Shown in pieces: positions 38,272 through 47,298 of a stretch of DNA of 64,000 bases. The first letter of the stretch is position 1. Each line of letters begins with the position of its first letter. The stretch is from Polaribacter litorisediminis (GTDB lineage: Bacteria > Bacteroidota > Bacteroidia > Flavobacteriales > Flavobacteriaceae): assembly GCF_019968605.1 (NCBI RefSeq), contig NZ_CP082966.1, positions 1 to 64,000 of the forward strand. The letters are read 5' to 3'. A program made the position numbers and the translations under genes. The notes beneath the pieces were generated by a model, which was given only the letters and a program-made list of their open reading frames with translations, had not been told where the DNA came from and made no database searches.

Positions 38272-39309
38272 CTAACCATCAGAAATTTCTCCCCTTAAAG
38301 ATTTTTCAAAATAAAATGTAAAATCTTTTAACGATAAATTTTCCTTAAGCAAATACATCAACTTTGCGACTGCTGATTCTGTAGTAATATCTTTTCCGCT
38401 GATAATTCCTAGATCCTTTAAACCAATACTGGTTTCATAATGACCTTGCATTACGCTTCCTCCCGGACATTGAGAAACATTTACAATCTTAATATCTCTT
38501 GAAACAGCCTCTTTTAATAGTTTTAAAAACCATGGAGTATTTAAGGCATTTCCTGCTCCGTAAGTTTCTAAAATTACTCCTTTTAAATTATCTACATTCA
38601 AAATACTGTGCACTACTTTTTCTGTAATTCCGGGAAATAATTTTAAAATTACAATATCATTAACCAGTTCTTTTCTAACAACCAACTCTTTTTTTTCTGT
38701 TGATGGTTTATGAATATAATATTCATTAAAATTAAGATGCACACCACTTTCTGCTAAAGGTGGATAATTCATAGAGGTAAAAGCCTCAAATTGCTCGGCA
38801 TTTATTTTTGTAGTTCTGTTAGCTCTGTATAGCTTGTATTCGAAATACAAACAGACTTCAGAAATTATAGGTTTGTTATCTTTTTGTGAACATGCAATTT
38901 CTATAGAAGTAATTAAATTTTCTTTGGCATCCGTTCTTAAATCACCAATTGGTAACTGAGAACCCGTAAAAATAATTGGTTTTTGTAAATTGTCGATCAT
39001 AAAACTTATTGCGGACGAAATATAAGACATGGTGTCTGAGCCTGTTAAAACTACAAAGCCATCATAGGCTTTATAATTTACTTCTATGGTTTCTGCAATG
39101 TCTTTATAAAACGATGTATTCATATTAGAAGAATCTATAGGATCCTCAAAAGAAATGCTTTTAATAGTACATTGCAATTGCTCTAATTCTGGAATGTTTT
39201 CTGTAATCTGACTAAAATCGAAAGCTTTTAAAGCGTTTGTTTTATAGTCTTTAATCATACCAATGGTACCACCTGTATAAACAATTAATATGTTTGGTTT
39301 TTTTGACAT
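38272..39309 (-). CDS. ansA: Type I (cytoplasmic) L-asparaginase
   Basis: A 345-residue amidohydrolase that turns asparagine into aspartate and ammonia. No signal peptide. The catalytic threonines are in IVYTGGTIGM and VVLTGSDTMSY, with the Lys in the TDAKENL segment. The N-terminal domain ends near residue 200 and the C-terminal domain carries ETYGAGNALN. Length and cytosolic form fit the AnsA type. Confidence 0.92.
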   Translation of the reverse strand: MSKKPNILIVYTGGTIGMIKDYKTNALKAFDFSQITENIPELEQLQCTIKSISFEDPIDSSNMNTSFYKDIAETIEVNYKAYDGFVVLTGSDTMSYISSAISFMIDNLQKPIIFTGSQLPIGDLRTDAKENLITSIEIACSQKDNKPIISEVCLYFEYKLYRANRTTKINAEQFEAFTSMNYPPLAESGVHLNFNEYYIHKPSTEKKELVVRKELVNDIVILKLFPGITEKVVHSILNVDNLKGVILETYGAGNALNTPWFLKLLKEAVSRDIKIVNVSQCPGGSVMQGHYETSIGLKDLGIISGKDITTESAVAKLMYLLKENLSLKDFTFYFEKSLRGEISDG

Positions 39310-39379
39310 TATGACATCTATTCTTAATAAATTCTTAAATTCTAATCATTTCTGTATGACAACAATTAAATTTTATGCA

Positions 39380-39387
39380 CAAACATA
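39380..39387 (-). promoter_or_regulatory. -7 promoter box of ansA
   Basis: On the minus strand this reads TATGTTTG, matching TAnnTTTG, about 70 nt before the asparaginase start. Confidence 0.45.
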
Positions 39388-39456
39388 AAAGTTGGAATAC
39401 TTAATGTTGTAAATTTATCAAACAAAAATGAAATACAATTTTTAAAAGAATAAATT

Positions 39457-40155
39457 ATGATAGGATTCTATATGTTAATTGGTGCAATATCCATACTAAG
39501 CTGGTTTGTAAGCAATCAATTGAAGAAAAAATTTAAGAAGTATTCTCAAGTTCATTTAAGAAATGGAATGAACGGGGCGGAAATTGCAACAAAAATGCTT
39601 TCTGATAATGGTATTTATGATGTAAAAGTAATTTCTACTCCTGGAAGACTAACAGATCATTATAACCCGAAGGATAAGACAGTAAATTTAAGTGAATCCG
39701 TTTATAGTCAAAGAAATGCCGCTTCTGCTGCTGTAGCTGCGCATGAAGTTGGCCATGCCGTACAACACGCAAAAGCATATCGTTATCTAACCATGCGTTC
39801 TCAATTAGTGCCTATTGTGAGTATTACCTCTAAATTTTCTCAATGGTTGGTTATTGGTGGAATTATTTTAGGGGCTACCTCGGGCGCCACGGGCTTAGGG
39901 TTCTACATTGCTGTTACAGGTTTAGTTTTTATGGGCTTAGCAACAATTTTTAGTTTTATTACATTGCCTGTTGAATATGATGCAAGTAACAGAGCTTTAG
40001 TTTGGCTAAAAAACAAAAATATGGTAACTCCACAAGAATTTGAAGGTTCTAAAGATGCTTTAAAATGGGCAGCTAGAACTTATTTAGTGGCGGCTTTGGG
40101 TTCTTTAGCGATGTTGTTATATTGGGGAATGCAAATTTTAGGTGATAGAGATTAG
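39457..40155 (+). CDS. Membrane zinc metallopeptidase (Zn_peptidase_2 / YugP type)
   Basis: A 232-residue membrane peptidase. Helix 1 (3-20), zinc site HEVGH (about residues 95-99) in AAVAAHEVGHAVQHA, two further helices (about 130-175), the family motif VEYDASNRAL, and a final helix (about 210-228). The second His/Asp ligand is expected near the YDAS motif. The physiological substrate of this family is unknown. It is monocistronic and convergent with dusB. Confidence 0.9.
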   Translation: MIGFYMLIGAISILSWFVSNQLKKKFKKYSQVHLRNGMNGAEIATKMLSDNGIYDVKVISTPGRLTDHYNPKDKTVNLSESVYSQRNAASAAVAAHEVGHAVQHAKAYRYLTMRSQLVPIVSITSKFSQWLVIGGIILGATSGATGLGFYIAVTGLVFMGLATIFSFITLPVEYDASNRALVWLKNKNMVTPQEFEGSKDALKWAARTYLVAALGSLAMLLYWGMQILGDRD

Positions 40156-40249
40156 GCATTATAAATATATTTTGTGTCTCGCTGCTTAGTAGATGAAAAA
40201 AATAACTTTGATAAAAACCTTACTGAGGCAGAAATAATTGTGGAAAATT

Positions 40250-41248
40250 TTAGAATAAAGGAATAGTAGCATTTCCGAATTTAGCTTCTACTTCATTAAA
40301 AGCCTCAAAAACGTCTTTTGGATCATCAGAAGTAACCATTTTAGTTCTATATTCTTTAAAATGTGGAATTCCTTTAAAATAATTGGTATAATGCCTTCTG
40401 GTTTCTACAACCCCTAAACGTTCGCCTTTCCAATCAATAGCCATTTGTAAATGTCTTCTTGCAACTTGCGTTCTTTCAGAAATTGTAGGTTTAGGTAAAT
40501 GTTCTCCGGTTTCAAAAAAGTGTTTTACTTCTTTAAAAAACCAAGGATAGCCAATAGAAGCTCTGCCAATCATGGCGCCATCCAAACCATATTCATCACG
40601 CATCATCATGGCTTTTTCTGGCGTAGTAACATCTCCATTGCCAAAAACAGGAATATGCATCCTTTGGTTGTTTTTCACTGCGGCAATGGGTTTCCAATCC
40701 GCATCACCTTTATACATTTGTGCTCGAGTTCTACCATGAATAGAAATGGCTTGGCAACCCACATCTTGCAAACGTTCTGCCACTTCTACAATTCTAATAG
40801 AATCATGATCCCAACCTAAACGTGTTTTTACAGTGATGGGCAAATTCGTGTGTTTTACCATGGCCTCGGTTAAGGAAACCATGAGATCAATATCTTTTAA
40901 AATTCCTGCTCCTGCACCTTTAGAAACTACTTTTTTTACAGGGCAACCAAAATTAATGTCAATAATATCGGGATTCGATTTTTCTACAATTTCAATCGTT
41001 TTTAACATCGATTCTAAGTTAGCTCCAAAAATCTGAATTCCTACAGGTCTTTCTTTTTCATAAATATCAAGTTTCATGAGGCTTTTTGCAGCATCACGAA
41101 TCAACCCTTCAGATGAAATAAATTCAGTGTACACTACATCTGCACCATTTTCTTTACACAAAGCTCTAAATGGCGGATCTGAAACATCTTCCATAGGTGC
41201 TAACAATAAAGGGAAATCTGGAAGTTGAATATTGCCTATTTTTGTCAA
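40250..41248 (-). CDS. dusB: tRNA-dihydrouridine synthase
   Basis: A 332-residue flavoenzyme that reduces uridines in tRNA D-loops. FMN-barrel motifs: LLLAPMEDVSDPPFR, INFGCPVKKVVSKGAGAGIL with the catalytic Cys, TVKTRLGWD, SIHGRTRAQMYKGDADW, PVFGNGDVTTPE and MIGRASIGYPWFF. It belongs to the DusB branch. No fis gene follows, as expected outside Proteobacteria. Confidence 0.94.
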   Translation of the reverse strand: MTKIGNIQLPDFPLLLAPMEDVSDPPFRALCKENGADVVYTEFISSEGLIRDAAKSLMKLDIYEKERPVGIQIFGANLESMLKTIEIVEKSNPDIIDINFGCPVKKVVSKGAGAGILKDIDLMVSLTEAMVKHTNLPITVKTRLGWDHDSIRIVEVAERLQDVGCQAISIHGRTRAQMYKGDADWKPIAAVKNNQRMHIPVFGNGDVTTPEKAMMMRDEYGLDGAMIGRASIGYPWFFKEVKHFFETGEHLPKPTISERTQVARRHLQMAIDWKGERLGVVETRRHYTNYFKGIPHFKEYRTKMVTSDDPKDVFEAFNEVEAKFGNATIPLF

Positions 41249-41288
41249 AACGTATTATTTTTTGCAAAATTAAGCATTAAAAATTTAA

Positions 41289-42032
41289 TTATTCTTTAAT
41301 AATTTGTTGTAATTGTTTATTCATAGTATCAATCCTGTCTTCAAGTTTAGAGGCAAAGTTAGGATATCTATTGAGCAGCACTGAGGTTACTTTCCAAACA
41401 AATAGTTCATCATCTTTATTAACTGTTATTGGAGGAATATGCACATGATCGGCTAAAAATAAATAACTAGTATCGTTTTTTTGTAACCTTCTTACAAACA
41501 AACGATCGTTCCACAAAGTAATCACAACACTTCCTTCTTTTACTTCTGAAATTGATGTTGATACGCCAATAACAGTATCATTTGGGTATAAGCCTTCTTC
41601 TTTATACACCATCATTAAATCTTGAACTGAAAACGCTAACAGGCCTTCTTCGGTTTTTATCGGAATTTGTACAGTAGGTAAATTTTGGTAGCTTTTGGAA
41701 GTAGGAAATTCTGAAATGAAAAAATCTTTATTCAATTCATTTACAAATGGAACCGATGAAAATGTTGTTTGCACCACCTGATTTAAATCTGTTGTAATTC
41801 CGATATTAAAGCTTAATAATTGATTGATGGTAATTTCTTTGGTTAAAAGATCATCAATAGAAATACTAAAATGATTAGCAACTTTAATGATGGTTTCTAT
41901 CTTAGGCTCACTTCTTCTTTCTTCATAAGCCCCTAATGTAGCTCTCTTTAAATCAAATAAATTTGCAAATACTTGCTGGCTCATTTTCTTTACTCCTCGA
42001 ATTTTCTTAATATTTTTCCCAAAAAAAGACAT
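41289..42032 (-). CDS. XRE-type regulator with a non-catalytic S24/LexA-like C-terminal domain
   Basis: A 247-residue regulator. The N-terminal helix-turn-helix (about 5-62) includes MSQQVFANLFDLKRATLGAY and EPKIETIIKVANHFSISIDD. The C-terminal part (about 110-215; NDTVIGVSTSISEVKEGSVV and NDRLFVRRLQK) has the S24 fold outline, but the LexA catalytic Ser is not seen and Arg replaces the catalytic Lys. It probably dimerises or binds a ligand rather than self-cleaving. It is divergent from the PspA/polyamine gene block and may control it. Confidence 0.8.
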   Translation of the reverse strand: MSFFGKNIKKIRGVKKMSQQVFANLFDLKRATLGAYEERRSEPKIETIIKVANHFSISIDDLLTKEITINQLLSFNIGITTDLNQVVQTTFSSVPFVNELNKDFFISEFPTSKSYQNLPTVQIPIKTEEGLLAFSVQDLMMVYKEEGLYPNDTVIGVSTSISEVKEGSVVITLWNDRLFVRRLQKNDTSYLFLADHVHIPPITVNKDDELFVWKVTSVLLNRYPNFASKLEDRIDTMNKQLQQIIKE

Positions 42033-42034
42033 AT

Positions 42035-42148
42035 TTTGCTAATTTTATTTGCAATTTAAAATTTTATTGCTACATTTGAATCAAAATTAATAAATAAAAT
42101 CAATAAAATGAGTAGAAACTATGTGAATAAACTAAAATAATTAGCAAA
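42035..42148. promoter_or_regulatory. Divergent control region with two inverted TTTGCTAATT copies
   Basis: TTTGCTAATT lies at 42035-42044 on the plus strand and at 42148-42139 on the minus strand. The flanking bases are also similar. Between them are oppositely directed -7 boxes (42071-42078 plus; 42089-42082 minus). The arrangement would suit a dimeric regulator such as the adjacent XRE protein. That is an inference. Confidence 0.4.
42048..42078 (+). promoter_or_regulatory. Promoter upstream of the PspA/polyamine operon
   Basis: TTTG at 42048-42051 and TACATTTG at 42071-42078 are separated by exactly 19 nt, a full consensus match. The predicted leader to the first operon gene is about 140 nt and contains a 10-codon frame at 42108-42140. 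Confidence 0.6.
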
Positions 42149-42224
42149 TAATTTAAAAAAAGGACTAAAAAAACACCAAAGAATTAAAAAGTGTTTTGTA
42201 ATATTAGCGCAAATAAACACACTT

Positions 42225-42620
42225 ATGAAGAATCATTTTAATACCATTAAAGACTATCTTTTAGAATTAAATTACGCAGTTACTCACGAAGACGAAAAGG
42301 AAGGGATTTTAATTATCAAAAATCTTGAAGAAGGCATCAACAATCTTATTATTGGAGTTGCTGATCCGATTTTAATCATAGAGCAATATATTTTTAAAAT
42401 TAATCACCCGAACGAAACAGTTTTTAGAGAATTATTGCAAAAAAACAGAGATATTGTTCATGGCGCTTTTGTATTAGATGAAACAGGGCAAAAAGTAATT
42501 TTTAGAGATACACTGCAAATAGAAAATATCGATTTAAATGAGCTAGAAGGTTCTATAAATTCATTAAGCCTTTTATTAAGTGAATATTCCGAAAATATTA
42601 TACAATTTTCAAAATATTAA
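42225..42620 (+). CDS. CesT/Tir-chaperone-like (YbjN-type) small protein, first gene of the PspA operon
   Basis: A 131-residue acidic protein with the alpha-beta pattern of type III secretion chaperone-like/YbjN folds (IKDYLLELNYAVTHEDEKEG, GINNLIIGVADPILIIEQYI, ENIDLNELEGSINSLSLLLS). Flavobacterial copies are usually labelled molecular chaperone Tir. No type III system is present, so the label describes the fold only. It lies 26 nt before pspA. In E. coli the pspA paralog yjfJ is likewise preceded by a small protein gene, yjfI. It may bind PspA or another operon product. Confidence 0.7.
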   Translation: MKNHFNTIKDYLLELNYAVTHEDEKEGILIIKNLEEGINNLIIGVADPILIIEQYIFKINHPNETVFRELLQKNRDIVHGAFVLDETGQKVIFRDTLQIENIDLNELEGSINSLSLLLSEYSENIIQFSKY

Positions 42621-42646
42621 AATTCAAACATTAAAAAGACAGTATT

Positions 42647-43348
42647 ATGAATATTTTTAAACGATTATTTAACGTTGGCAAAGCAGAGGCAAATTCTGCT
42701 ATTGACAAAATGGAAGACCCTATTAAAATGACTGAACAAGGCATTAGAGATATGAAAGGGGATTTAACAAAAGCGCTAGAAGGTTTAGCACAAGTAAAAG
42801 CAATGCTAATTCGCTCACAAAATGACAAAAAACAATTTGAGGCTATAGTTAAGGATTATCAAAATAAAGCCATGCTAATTTTACAAAAGGTTCAAAAAAA
42901 CGAATTACCCGCAGAAGATGGAGATCGATTAGCAAAAGAGGCTTTAGTGAAAAAAGAGGAAAACCAAGCGCAGGTAAATAGAACGATTATGGAAGTTGAA
43001 AAGTTTTCGCAATCAACTTCTCAATTAGAAAGAAATGTATCTTCACTTCGTGTGAACATTAGCAAATGGGAAAACGAATTAAAAACATTAAAAGCGCGGG
43101 TAAAAGTTGCTAATGCTACCAAGAATTTAAACAAGCAGATGGCGGGTATAGACAGTTCTAGTACTGTAAATATGCTAGAAAAAATGAAAGAAAAAGTAGA
43201 AGAAGAAGAAGCTTTAGCAGGTGCCTATGGAGATATTGCCAATGAAGCTAAAAGTGTAGATGACGAAATAGATAAAGTTTTAGATACTACAAGTTTGAGT
43301 GCAAATAACGATTTAGAAGCGTTAAAAAGACAAATGGGATTGTCATAA
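42647..43348 (+). CDS. PspA/IM30 membrane-stress protein
   Basis: A 233-residue protein, almost entirely helical and coiled-coil. MNIFKRLFNVGKAEANSAID is the amphipathic membrane-binding helix 0. DKMEDPIKMTEQGIRDMKGD is the conserved PspA start of the first long helix. PspA/IM30/Vipp1 proteins assemble into ESCRT-III-like rods and rings on damaged inner membrane. This copy is closest in context to the YjfJ type. It is followed by a strong hairpin before the rest of the operon. Confidence 0.92.
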   Translation: MNIFKRLFNVGKAEANSAIDKMEDPIKMTEQGIRDMKGDLTKALEGLAQVKAMLIRSQNDKKQFEAIVKDYQNKAMLILQKVQKNELPAEDGDRLAKEALVKKEENQAQVNRTIMEVEKFSQSTSQLERNVSSLRVNISKWENELKTLKARVKVANATKNLNKQMAGIDSSSTVNMLEKMKEKVEEEEALAGAYGDIANEAKSVDDEIDKVLDTTSLSANNDLEALKRQMGLS

Positions 43349-43357
43349 TCTTAATCT

Positions 43358-43391
43358 AAAAAAAGACTTAGTGGCACTAAGTCTTTTTTTA
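43358..43391 (+). terminator. Internal terminator/attenuator after pspA
   Basis: AAAAAAAGACTTAGTG pairs with CACTAAGTCTTTTTTT around a single G (in practice a TGGCA loop), ending in seven T. It would let the first two genes be made in excess over the seven downstream. Confidence 0.8.
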
Positions 43392-43413
43392 TTTAAATAT
43401 TTTAAAAAGAACA

Positions 43414-43962
43414 ATGGGAATATTCAACTTTTTCAAAAAAAAAGAAACTGAGCGGCATTTTGACCCTACAAACATAACTGTTAGAGATTTAGGAAAAGGC
43501 TATATTTTTGAGTATAATACTGAAAATTGGACGGTTACTGCTGTTTTTGAATACGATTGGGGAGGTAATTATTTTACTCGAGAATTTACAATTCAAAATG
43601 GAGAAATTATAAAATACCTTCATCTTGAAGATGATGGAGGATTAACAGTAACTTTATCGGATAAAATAAAAATCAGAAAATTAGGAGAAGAGGTCACCGA
43701 TTTTATTTATGAAAAACAAAAACCACCTAAAAAGATAATTTTTGAAGGAATTAAATATTTTCTAGATGAAAAAGCACCAGGTTATACGAAAGAAATAGAC
43801 CAAGAAACTTGGGCAGAATTAGTGTCATACGATTATATAGACGAAGATGAAGAAAAAGTGTTATCTATAGAGCAATATAGTGATGAATCTTTTGAAGCTA
43901 GTGTGGGTCAAATTATTCCTGAATCTAGTATCTATAATATTCTACCTAAAGAAGAAAATTAG
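43414..43962 (+). CDS. DUF4178-like protein
   Basis: A 182-residue soluble, acidic protein. It opens MGIFNFFKKKE, a possible membrane-touching helix, then a beta-rich domain (WTVTAVFEYDWGGNYFTREF and EIIKYLHLEDDGGLTVTLSD) and a second similar unit (GIKYFLDEKAPGYTKEI, ETWAELVSYDYID). This is the pattern of DUF4178, which travels with DUF350 and spermidine-synthase genes. Function unknown. It occupies the place of yjfK in the E. coli yjf locus. Confidence 0.7.
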   Translation: MGIFNFFKKKETERHFDPTNITVRDLGKGYIFEYNTENWTVTAVFEYDWGGNYFTREFTIQNGEIIKYLHLEDDGGLTVTLSDKIKIRKLGEEVTDFIYEKQKPPKKIIFEGIKYFLDEKAPGYTKEIDQETWAELVSYDYIDEDEEKVLSIEQYSDESFEASVGQIIPESSIYNILPKEEN

Positions 43963-43987
43963 TAACTTTATACCAAATTAAATATTG

Positions 43988-44797
43988 ATGAAATACACGC
44001 TAAAATATACATTAATAATTACCCTGTTTTTTATACTATCTTCCTGCGGAAATTCTTCTGAAAAGAGAACCTATATAAAATCTCCTGTAGATAATTTAAT
44101 CACAACATATATAGATCAACAAAATTTTAGTGTAATTCTAGCAGATATGAATTATGATGAGAGTAAAAATAGCTATTTCCACAAATATCGAATTATAATA
44201 CCAAAAACTCAAAAGGCATCTTCAGAAAAAACTGAAAATGATTTTGAAATCGTAAATACAGACTGGAAAAAAGTGACTCCTATTACGTTTGAAAAACATC
44301 AAAATGATCTGGGAATGACTATTCTCTCGAAAAAAGAAGGAGTTTTAGATAAAAAAACAGCTCCTGCTGGTTATGACAACTATGTAGGGAATTCTAATTA
44401 TGGAGAATGGAAAACGAATTCGAATGGAAGTTCTTTTTGGGCGTTTTACGGACAATACGCTTTTATGCGCTCTATGTTTGGGTGGGGTTCTGGTTACCGA
44501 AATTATAGGTATGATTATGATGATTATGGAAGCTATCGAGGAAGTAGAAATTTTTACGGAAGAAACAATACATATGGCACAAAGAATTACAAAAATACGA
44601 ATTCTACATGGGCAAAAAAACCAGAGAGTTTTAAGCAAAGAGTACAGAGTAATGTAAAGAAAAGTGCTTCTTCTATGAGGTCTTCTGGATATTCATCGAA
44701 CAGAAGCTATTCAAATTCTACGAACAAAACAACCAGAACCTCCAACGCTTATAGCAGTTCTTCTACAAGATCTAGAAGTGGTGGTTTTGGAAAATAA
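43988..44797 (+). CDS. Lipoprotein with Tyr/Ser/Arg/Gly-rich low-complexity tail
   Basis: A 269-residue lipoprotein: signal MKYTLKYTLIITLFFILSSC (lipidated Cys20). An in-frame TTG lies one codon upstream. A small folded part (about 25-130) is followed by an aromatic stretch (FWAFYGQYAFMRSMFGWGSG) and a tail of about 110 residues made mostly of Tyr, Ser, Asn, Arg, Thr and Gly, ending SRSGGFGK. It corresponds in place to the DUF4247/DUF1190-type lipoproteins of related loci. The tail is probably disordered or surface-binding. Function unknown. Confidence 0.7.
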   Translation: MKYTLKYTLIITLFFILSSCGNSSEKRTYIKSPVDNLITTYIDQQNFSVILADMNYDESKNSYFHKYRIIIPKTQKASSEKTENDFEIVNTDWKKVTPITFEKHQNDLGMTILSKKEGVLDKKTAPAGYDNYVGNSNYGEWKTNSNGSSFWAFYGQYAFMRSMFGWGSGYRNYRYDYDDYGSYRGSRNFYGRNNTYGTKNYKNTNSTWAKKPESFKQRVQSNVKKSASSMRSSGYSSNRSYSNSTNKTTRTSNAYSSSSTRSRSGGFGK

Positions 44798-44824
44798 GGG
44801 CATATCAATCTTTAAAAATATCAA

Positions 44825-45694
44825 ATGAACGAATATATCAATATTACTGAACTTCTTCATTCTGGAGGTTATATATTTTCTGGGCTTATTATTTTTACCA
44901 TAGGAAAGTTATTATTTAAACTTACACATCTAAAAACAAACATTCAGCAAGAATTAGTTGATAAAGACAATTTTGCATTTATCCTTTCTTATGTAGGGTA
45001 TTTTACAGGAGTTTTAATTACTATTGGAGGTTGTGTTGTGGGTGAAAGTTATGGTTTCTGGACAGATATTCAACATATTTTTATCTATGGTATTTTATCC
45101 ATTATCCTTTTACAAATTTCTAATTTTTTGGGTGATAAATTTATCTTGCCTAACTTTCATATAAAAAAAGAAATTATTGATGATAAAAATGAAGGTACAG
45201 GAATTATAACCGCTGTAATATATATTGCCAACGGTCTTATTTTATACGGAGCTTTACTTGGGGAATCTAATGGTATTGTAGAAGGAATAACAACTTTTGT
45301 AATTTATTGGTTATTAGGAAATGTGATGCTTATCATAGCTTCAAAAATTTATGGATTGTGGATAAATTACAATATTCATGATGAAATAGAAAAAGACAAC
45401 GTTGCTGCAGGTGTTGCTTTTGCAGGGGCTATTTTAGCTTTAGGAATTATTATCATGAACGCATTAATAGAACCTTTTTTTGACTGGACTACTACTTTAA
45501 TTGGTGTTTCTGTTCAAATGATAGTTGGTTCCGTTTTACTCCCTATAATGCGTTTTTTTGCAGATAATATCTTACTACCAGGTCAAAAATTGACGGATGA
45601 AATTGTAAATCAAGAAAAACCAAATCTAGGAGCGGGTCTTATAGAGGCTTTTGCATATGTAGGTTCTGCTGTTTTAATTGCTTGGTGTGTTTAA
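44825..45694 (+). CDS. DUF350 (YjfL-type) membrane protein, two-unit form
   Basis: A 289-residue inner-membrane protein with eight predicted helices made of two related four-helix units. Each unit carries FAFILSYVGYFTGVLI- or VAAGVAFAGAILALGIIIMN-like first helices and a closing segment with LGDKFILP or FADNILLPG. E. coli YjfL has one such unit. It lies directly before the spermidine synthase gene, as in other bacteria. Activity is unknown. A transport or channel role is only a guess. Confidence 0.85.
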   Translation: MNEYINITELLHSGGYIFSGLIIFTIGKLLFKLTHLKTNIQQELVDKDNFAFILSYVGYFTGVLITIGGCVVGESYGFWTDIQHIFIYGILSIILLQISNFLGDKFILPNFHIKKEIIDDKNEGTGIITAVIYIANGLILYGALLGESNGIVEGITTFVIYWLLGNVMLIIASKIYGLWINYNIHDEIEKDNVAAGVAFAGAILALGIIIMNALIEPFFDWTTTLIGVSVQMIVGSVLLPIMRFFADNILLPGQKLTDEIVNQEKPNLGAGLIEAFAYVGSAVLIAWCV

Positions 45695-45718
45695 TTTTTT
45701 ATTTCAAAAAACAAACTG

Positions 45719-47266
45719 TTGAAATTTTTCAAACAAAATTCTTTTGTATTAAAAGCAGCTATTTTCGCCACTGGCTTTGCTGGTATTGTTGCTGAATATA
45801 TACTTTCAACATTGGCAACATATTTTATTGGAAACTCCATTTTTCAATGGACAATGATTGTTTCTCTAATGCTTTTTTGCATGGGATTAGGAAGTAGGTT
45901 AAGCCAACTAATCACCAAAAATCTAATTCAAAATTTTTTAATCCTTGAAATCTCGTTATCTATTTTAGTTGCTTTTTCATCTGTTTTAGTATATACGCTG
46001 GCAGCATTTACGACGTATTACGGAATTGTAATCTACGCTTTAAGTATGCTTGTCGGTTTGCTGATAGGTTTAGAAATTCCTTTAGTAGTTCGTATAAACA
46101 AAGAGTATGAAGATTTAAAAAGTAATATTTCTTCCATTTTAGAAAAAGATTATTACGGAAGCCTTTTGGGTGGTGTATTCTTTGCTTTTATTGGGTTGCC
46201 TATTTTGGGACTCACATATACCCCTTTTGCATTAGGAATCGTGAATTTTCTGGTAGCAGTTATTGTGTTTTTTCGTTTTAAAGATAAGTTAACTTCAAAA
46301 AAACATTTTAACCTAAAAATAAGCCTTAGTGCTACATTTATACTTTTAATTATCGGACTTTCATTTACAAACCCAGTAATAAAATGGGGAGAACAAAAAA
46401 AATACAAAGACAAAATTGTATATGCAGAACAATCTAAATATCAAAAGATAGTCATCACAGAATGGAAAAATGAACATTGGCTATATTTGAATGGGAACTT
46501 GCAATTTTGTACGTTAGATGAAAAAATGTATCACGAAGTTTTGGTGCATCCTATTGTAAAACTGCATGCCAAACCTCAGCGTATTTTGATTTTAGGAGGG
46601 GGCGATGGTTGCGCAGTCCGCGAAATTTTAAAATATAAAAATGTTGAAAAAATAGATTTGGTAGATTTAGACCCTATCATGACTGATTTAGGAAAAAACC
46701 ATCCAATATTAATTGAAACTAATTTAGGGAGTCTAAATTCTAAAAAAGTAACTATTTACAATAAAGATGCCTATATTTTTTTAGAACAAAATACCACCGA
46801 TTTTTATGATATTATTATTGCAGATTTACCAGATCCAAGAAATATTGAATTAGGCAGGTTGTATTCAAAAGAATTTTATACCCTTTGTTATAGAAAATTA
46901 AGACCTAATGGATTTATTATAACGCAAGCAGGTAGCCCATATTTTGCTACAAAAGCCTATGAGTGCATTAATAAAACCATTGAAAGTGCTGGTTTTACAA
47001 CCGCAAAACTTCATAATCAAATTATTTCTATGGGAGAATGGGGTTGGATATTAGGAACCAAAAATAAATTGGAGCCAGGTATTTTAAAAAAGCGATTAAA
47101 ATCTTTAGAATTTGAAAATACCAATTGGCTTAATAACGAAGCCATGCAACTTATTACTTCTTTTGGTAAAGATTTTTATGCTATTGAAGGTGAAGTAGAA
47201 GTAAACAGCGTTCACAATCCTGTTTTGTATAAATATTACTTAAAGGGTAATTGGGACTTATATTAA
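45719..47266 (+). CDS. Membrane-anchored spermidine synthase-like aminopropyltransferase
   Basis: A 515-residue protein. Residues 1-225 hold about seven membrane helices (FVLKAAIFATGFAGIVAEYI first). Residues about 230-515 are a spermidine-synthase domain with the SAM-type loop LILGGGDGCAVREIL, the acidic residue of VDLDPIMTDL, NKDAYIFL, the substrate-binding IIADLPDPRNIELGRLYS, and ITQAGSPYFATKAY. It should transfer an aminopropyl group from decarboxylated SAM to an amine at the membrane. The start is a TTG. A SpeD-like gene follows 32 nt later, which could supply decarboxylated SAM. Confidence 0.88.
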   Translation: MKFFKQNSFVLKAAIFATGFAGIVAEYILSTLATYFIGNSIFQWTMIVSLMLFCMGLGSRLSQLITKNLIQNFLILEISLSILVAFSSVLVYTLAAFTTYYGIVIYALSMLVGLLIGLEIPLVVRINKEYEDLKSNISSILEKDYYGSLLGGVFFAFIGLPILGLTYTPFALGIVNFLVAVIVFFRFKDKLTSKKHFNLKISLSATFILLIIGLSFTNPVIKWGEQKKYKDKIVYAEQSKYQKIVITEWKNEHWLYLNGNLQFCTLDEKMYHEVLVHPIVKLHAKPQRILILGGGDGCAVREILKYKNVEKIDLVDLDPIMTDLGKNHPILIETNLGSLNSKKVTIYNKDAYIFLEQNTTDFYDIIIADLPDPRNIELGRLYSKEFYTLCYRKLRPNGFIITQAGSPYFATKAYECINKTIESAGFTTAKLHNQIISMGEWGWILGTKNKLEPGILKKRLKSLEFENTNWLNNEAMQLITSFGKDFYAIEGEVEVNSVHNPVLYKYYLKGNWDLY

Positions 47267-47298
47267 AATTACAAATTAGTTAAGAGACATAGATTAAA

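Noticed and set aside
42033..42224. Sigma-54 promoter before pspA
   Set aside because: rpoN is in the window and E. coli pspA uses sigma-54, but no GG-N10-GC spaced TGGCAC/TTGC site is visible. A sigma-A type promoter is.
44345..44657. Overlapping frames in the low-complexity tail of the lipoprotein
   Set aside because: Arise from repetitive codons of the real frame.
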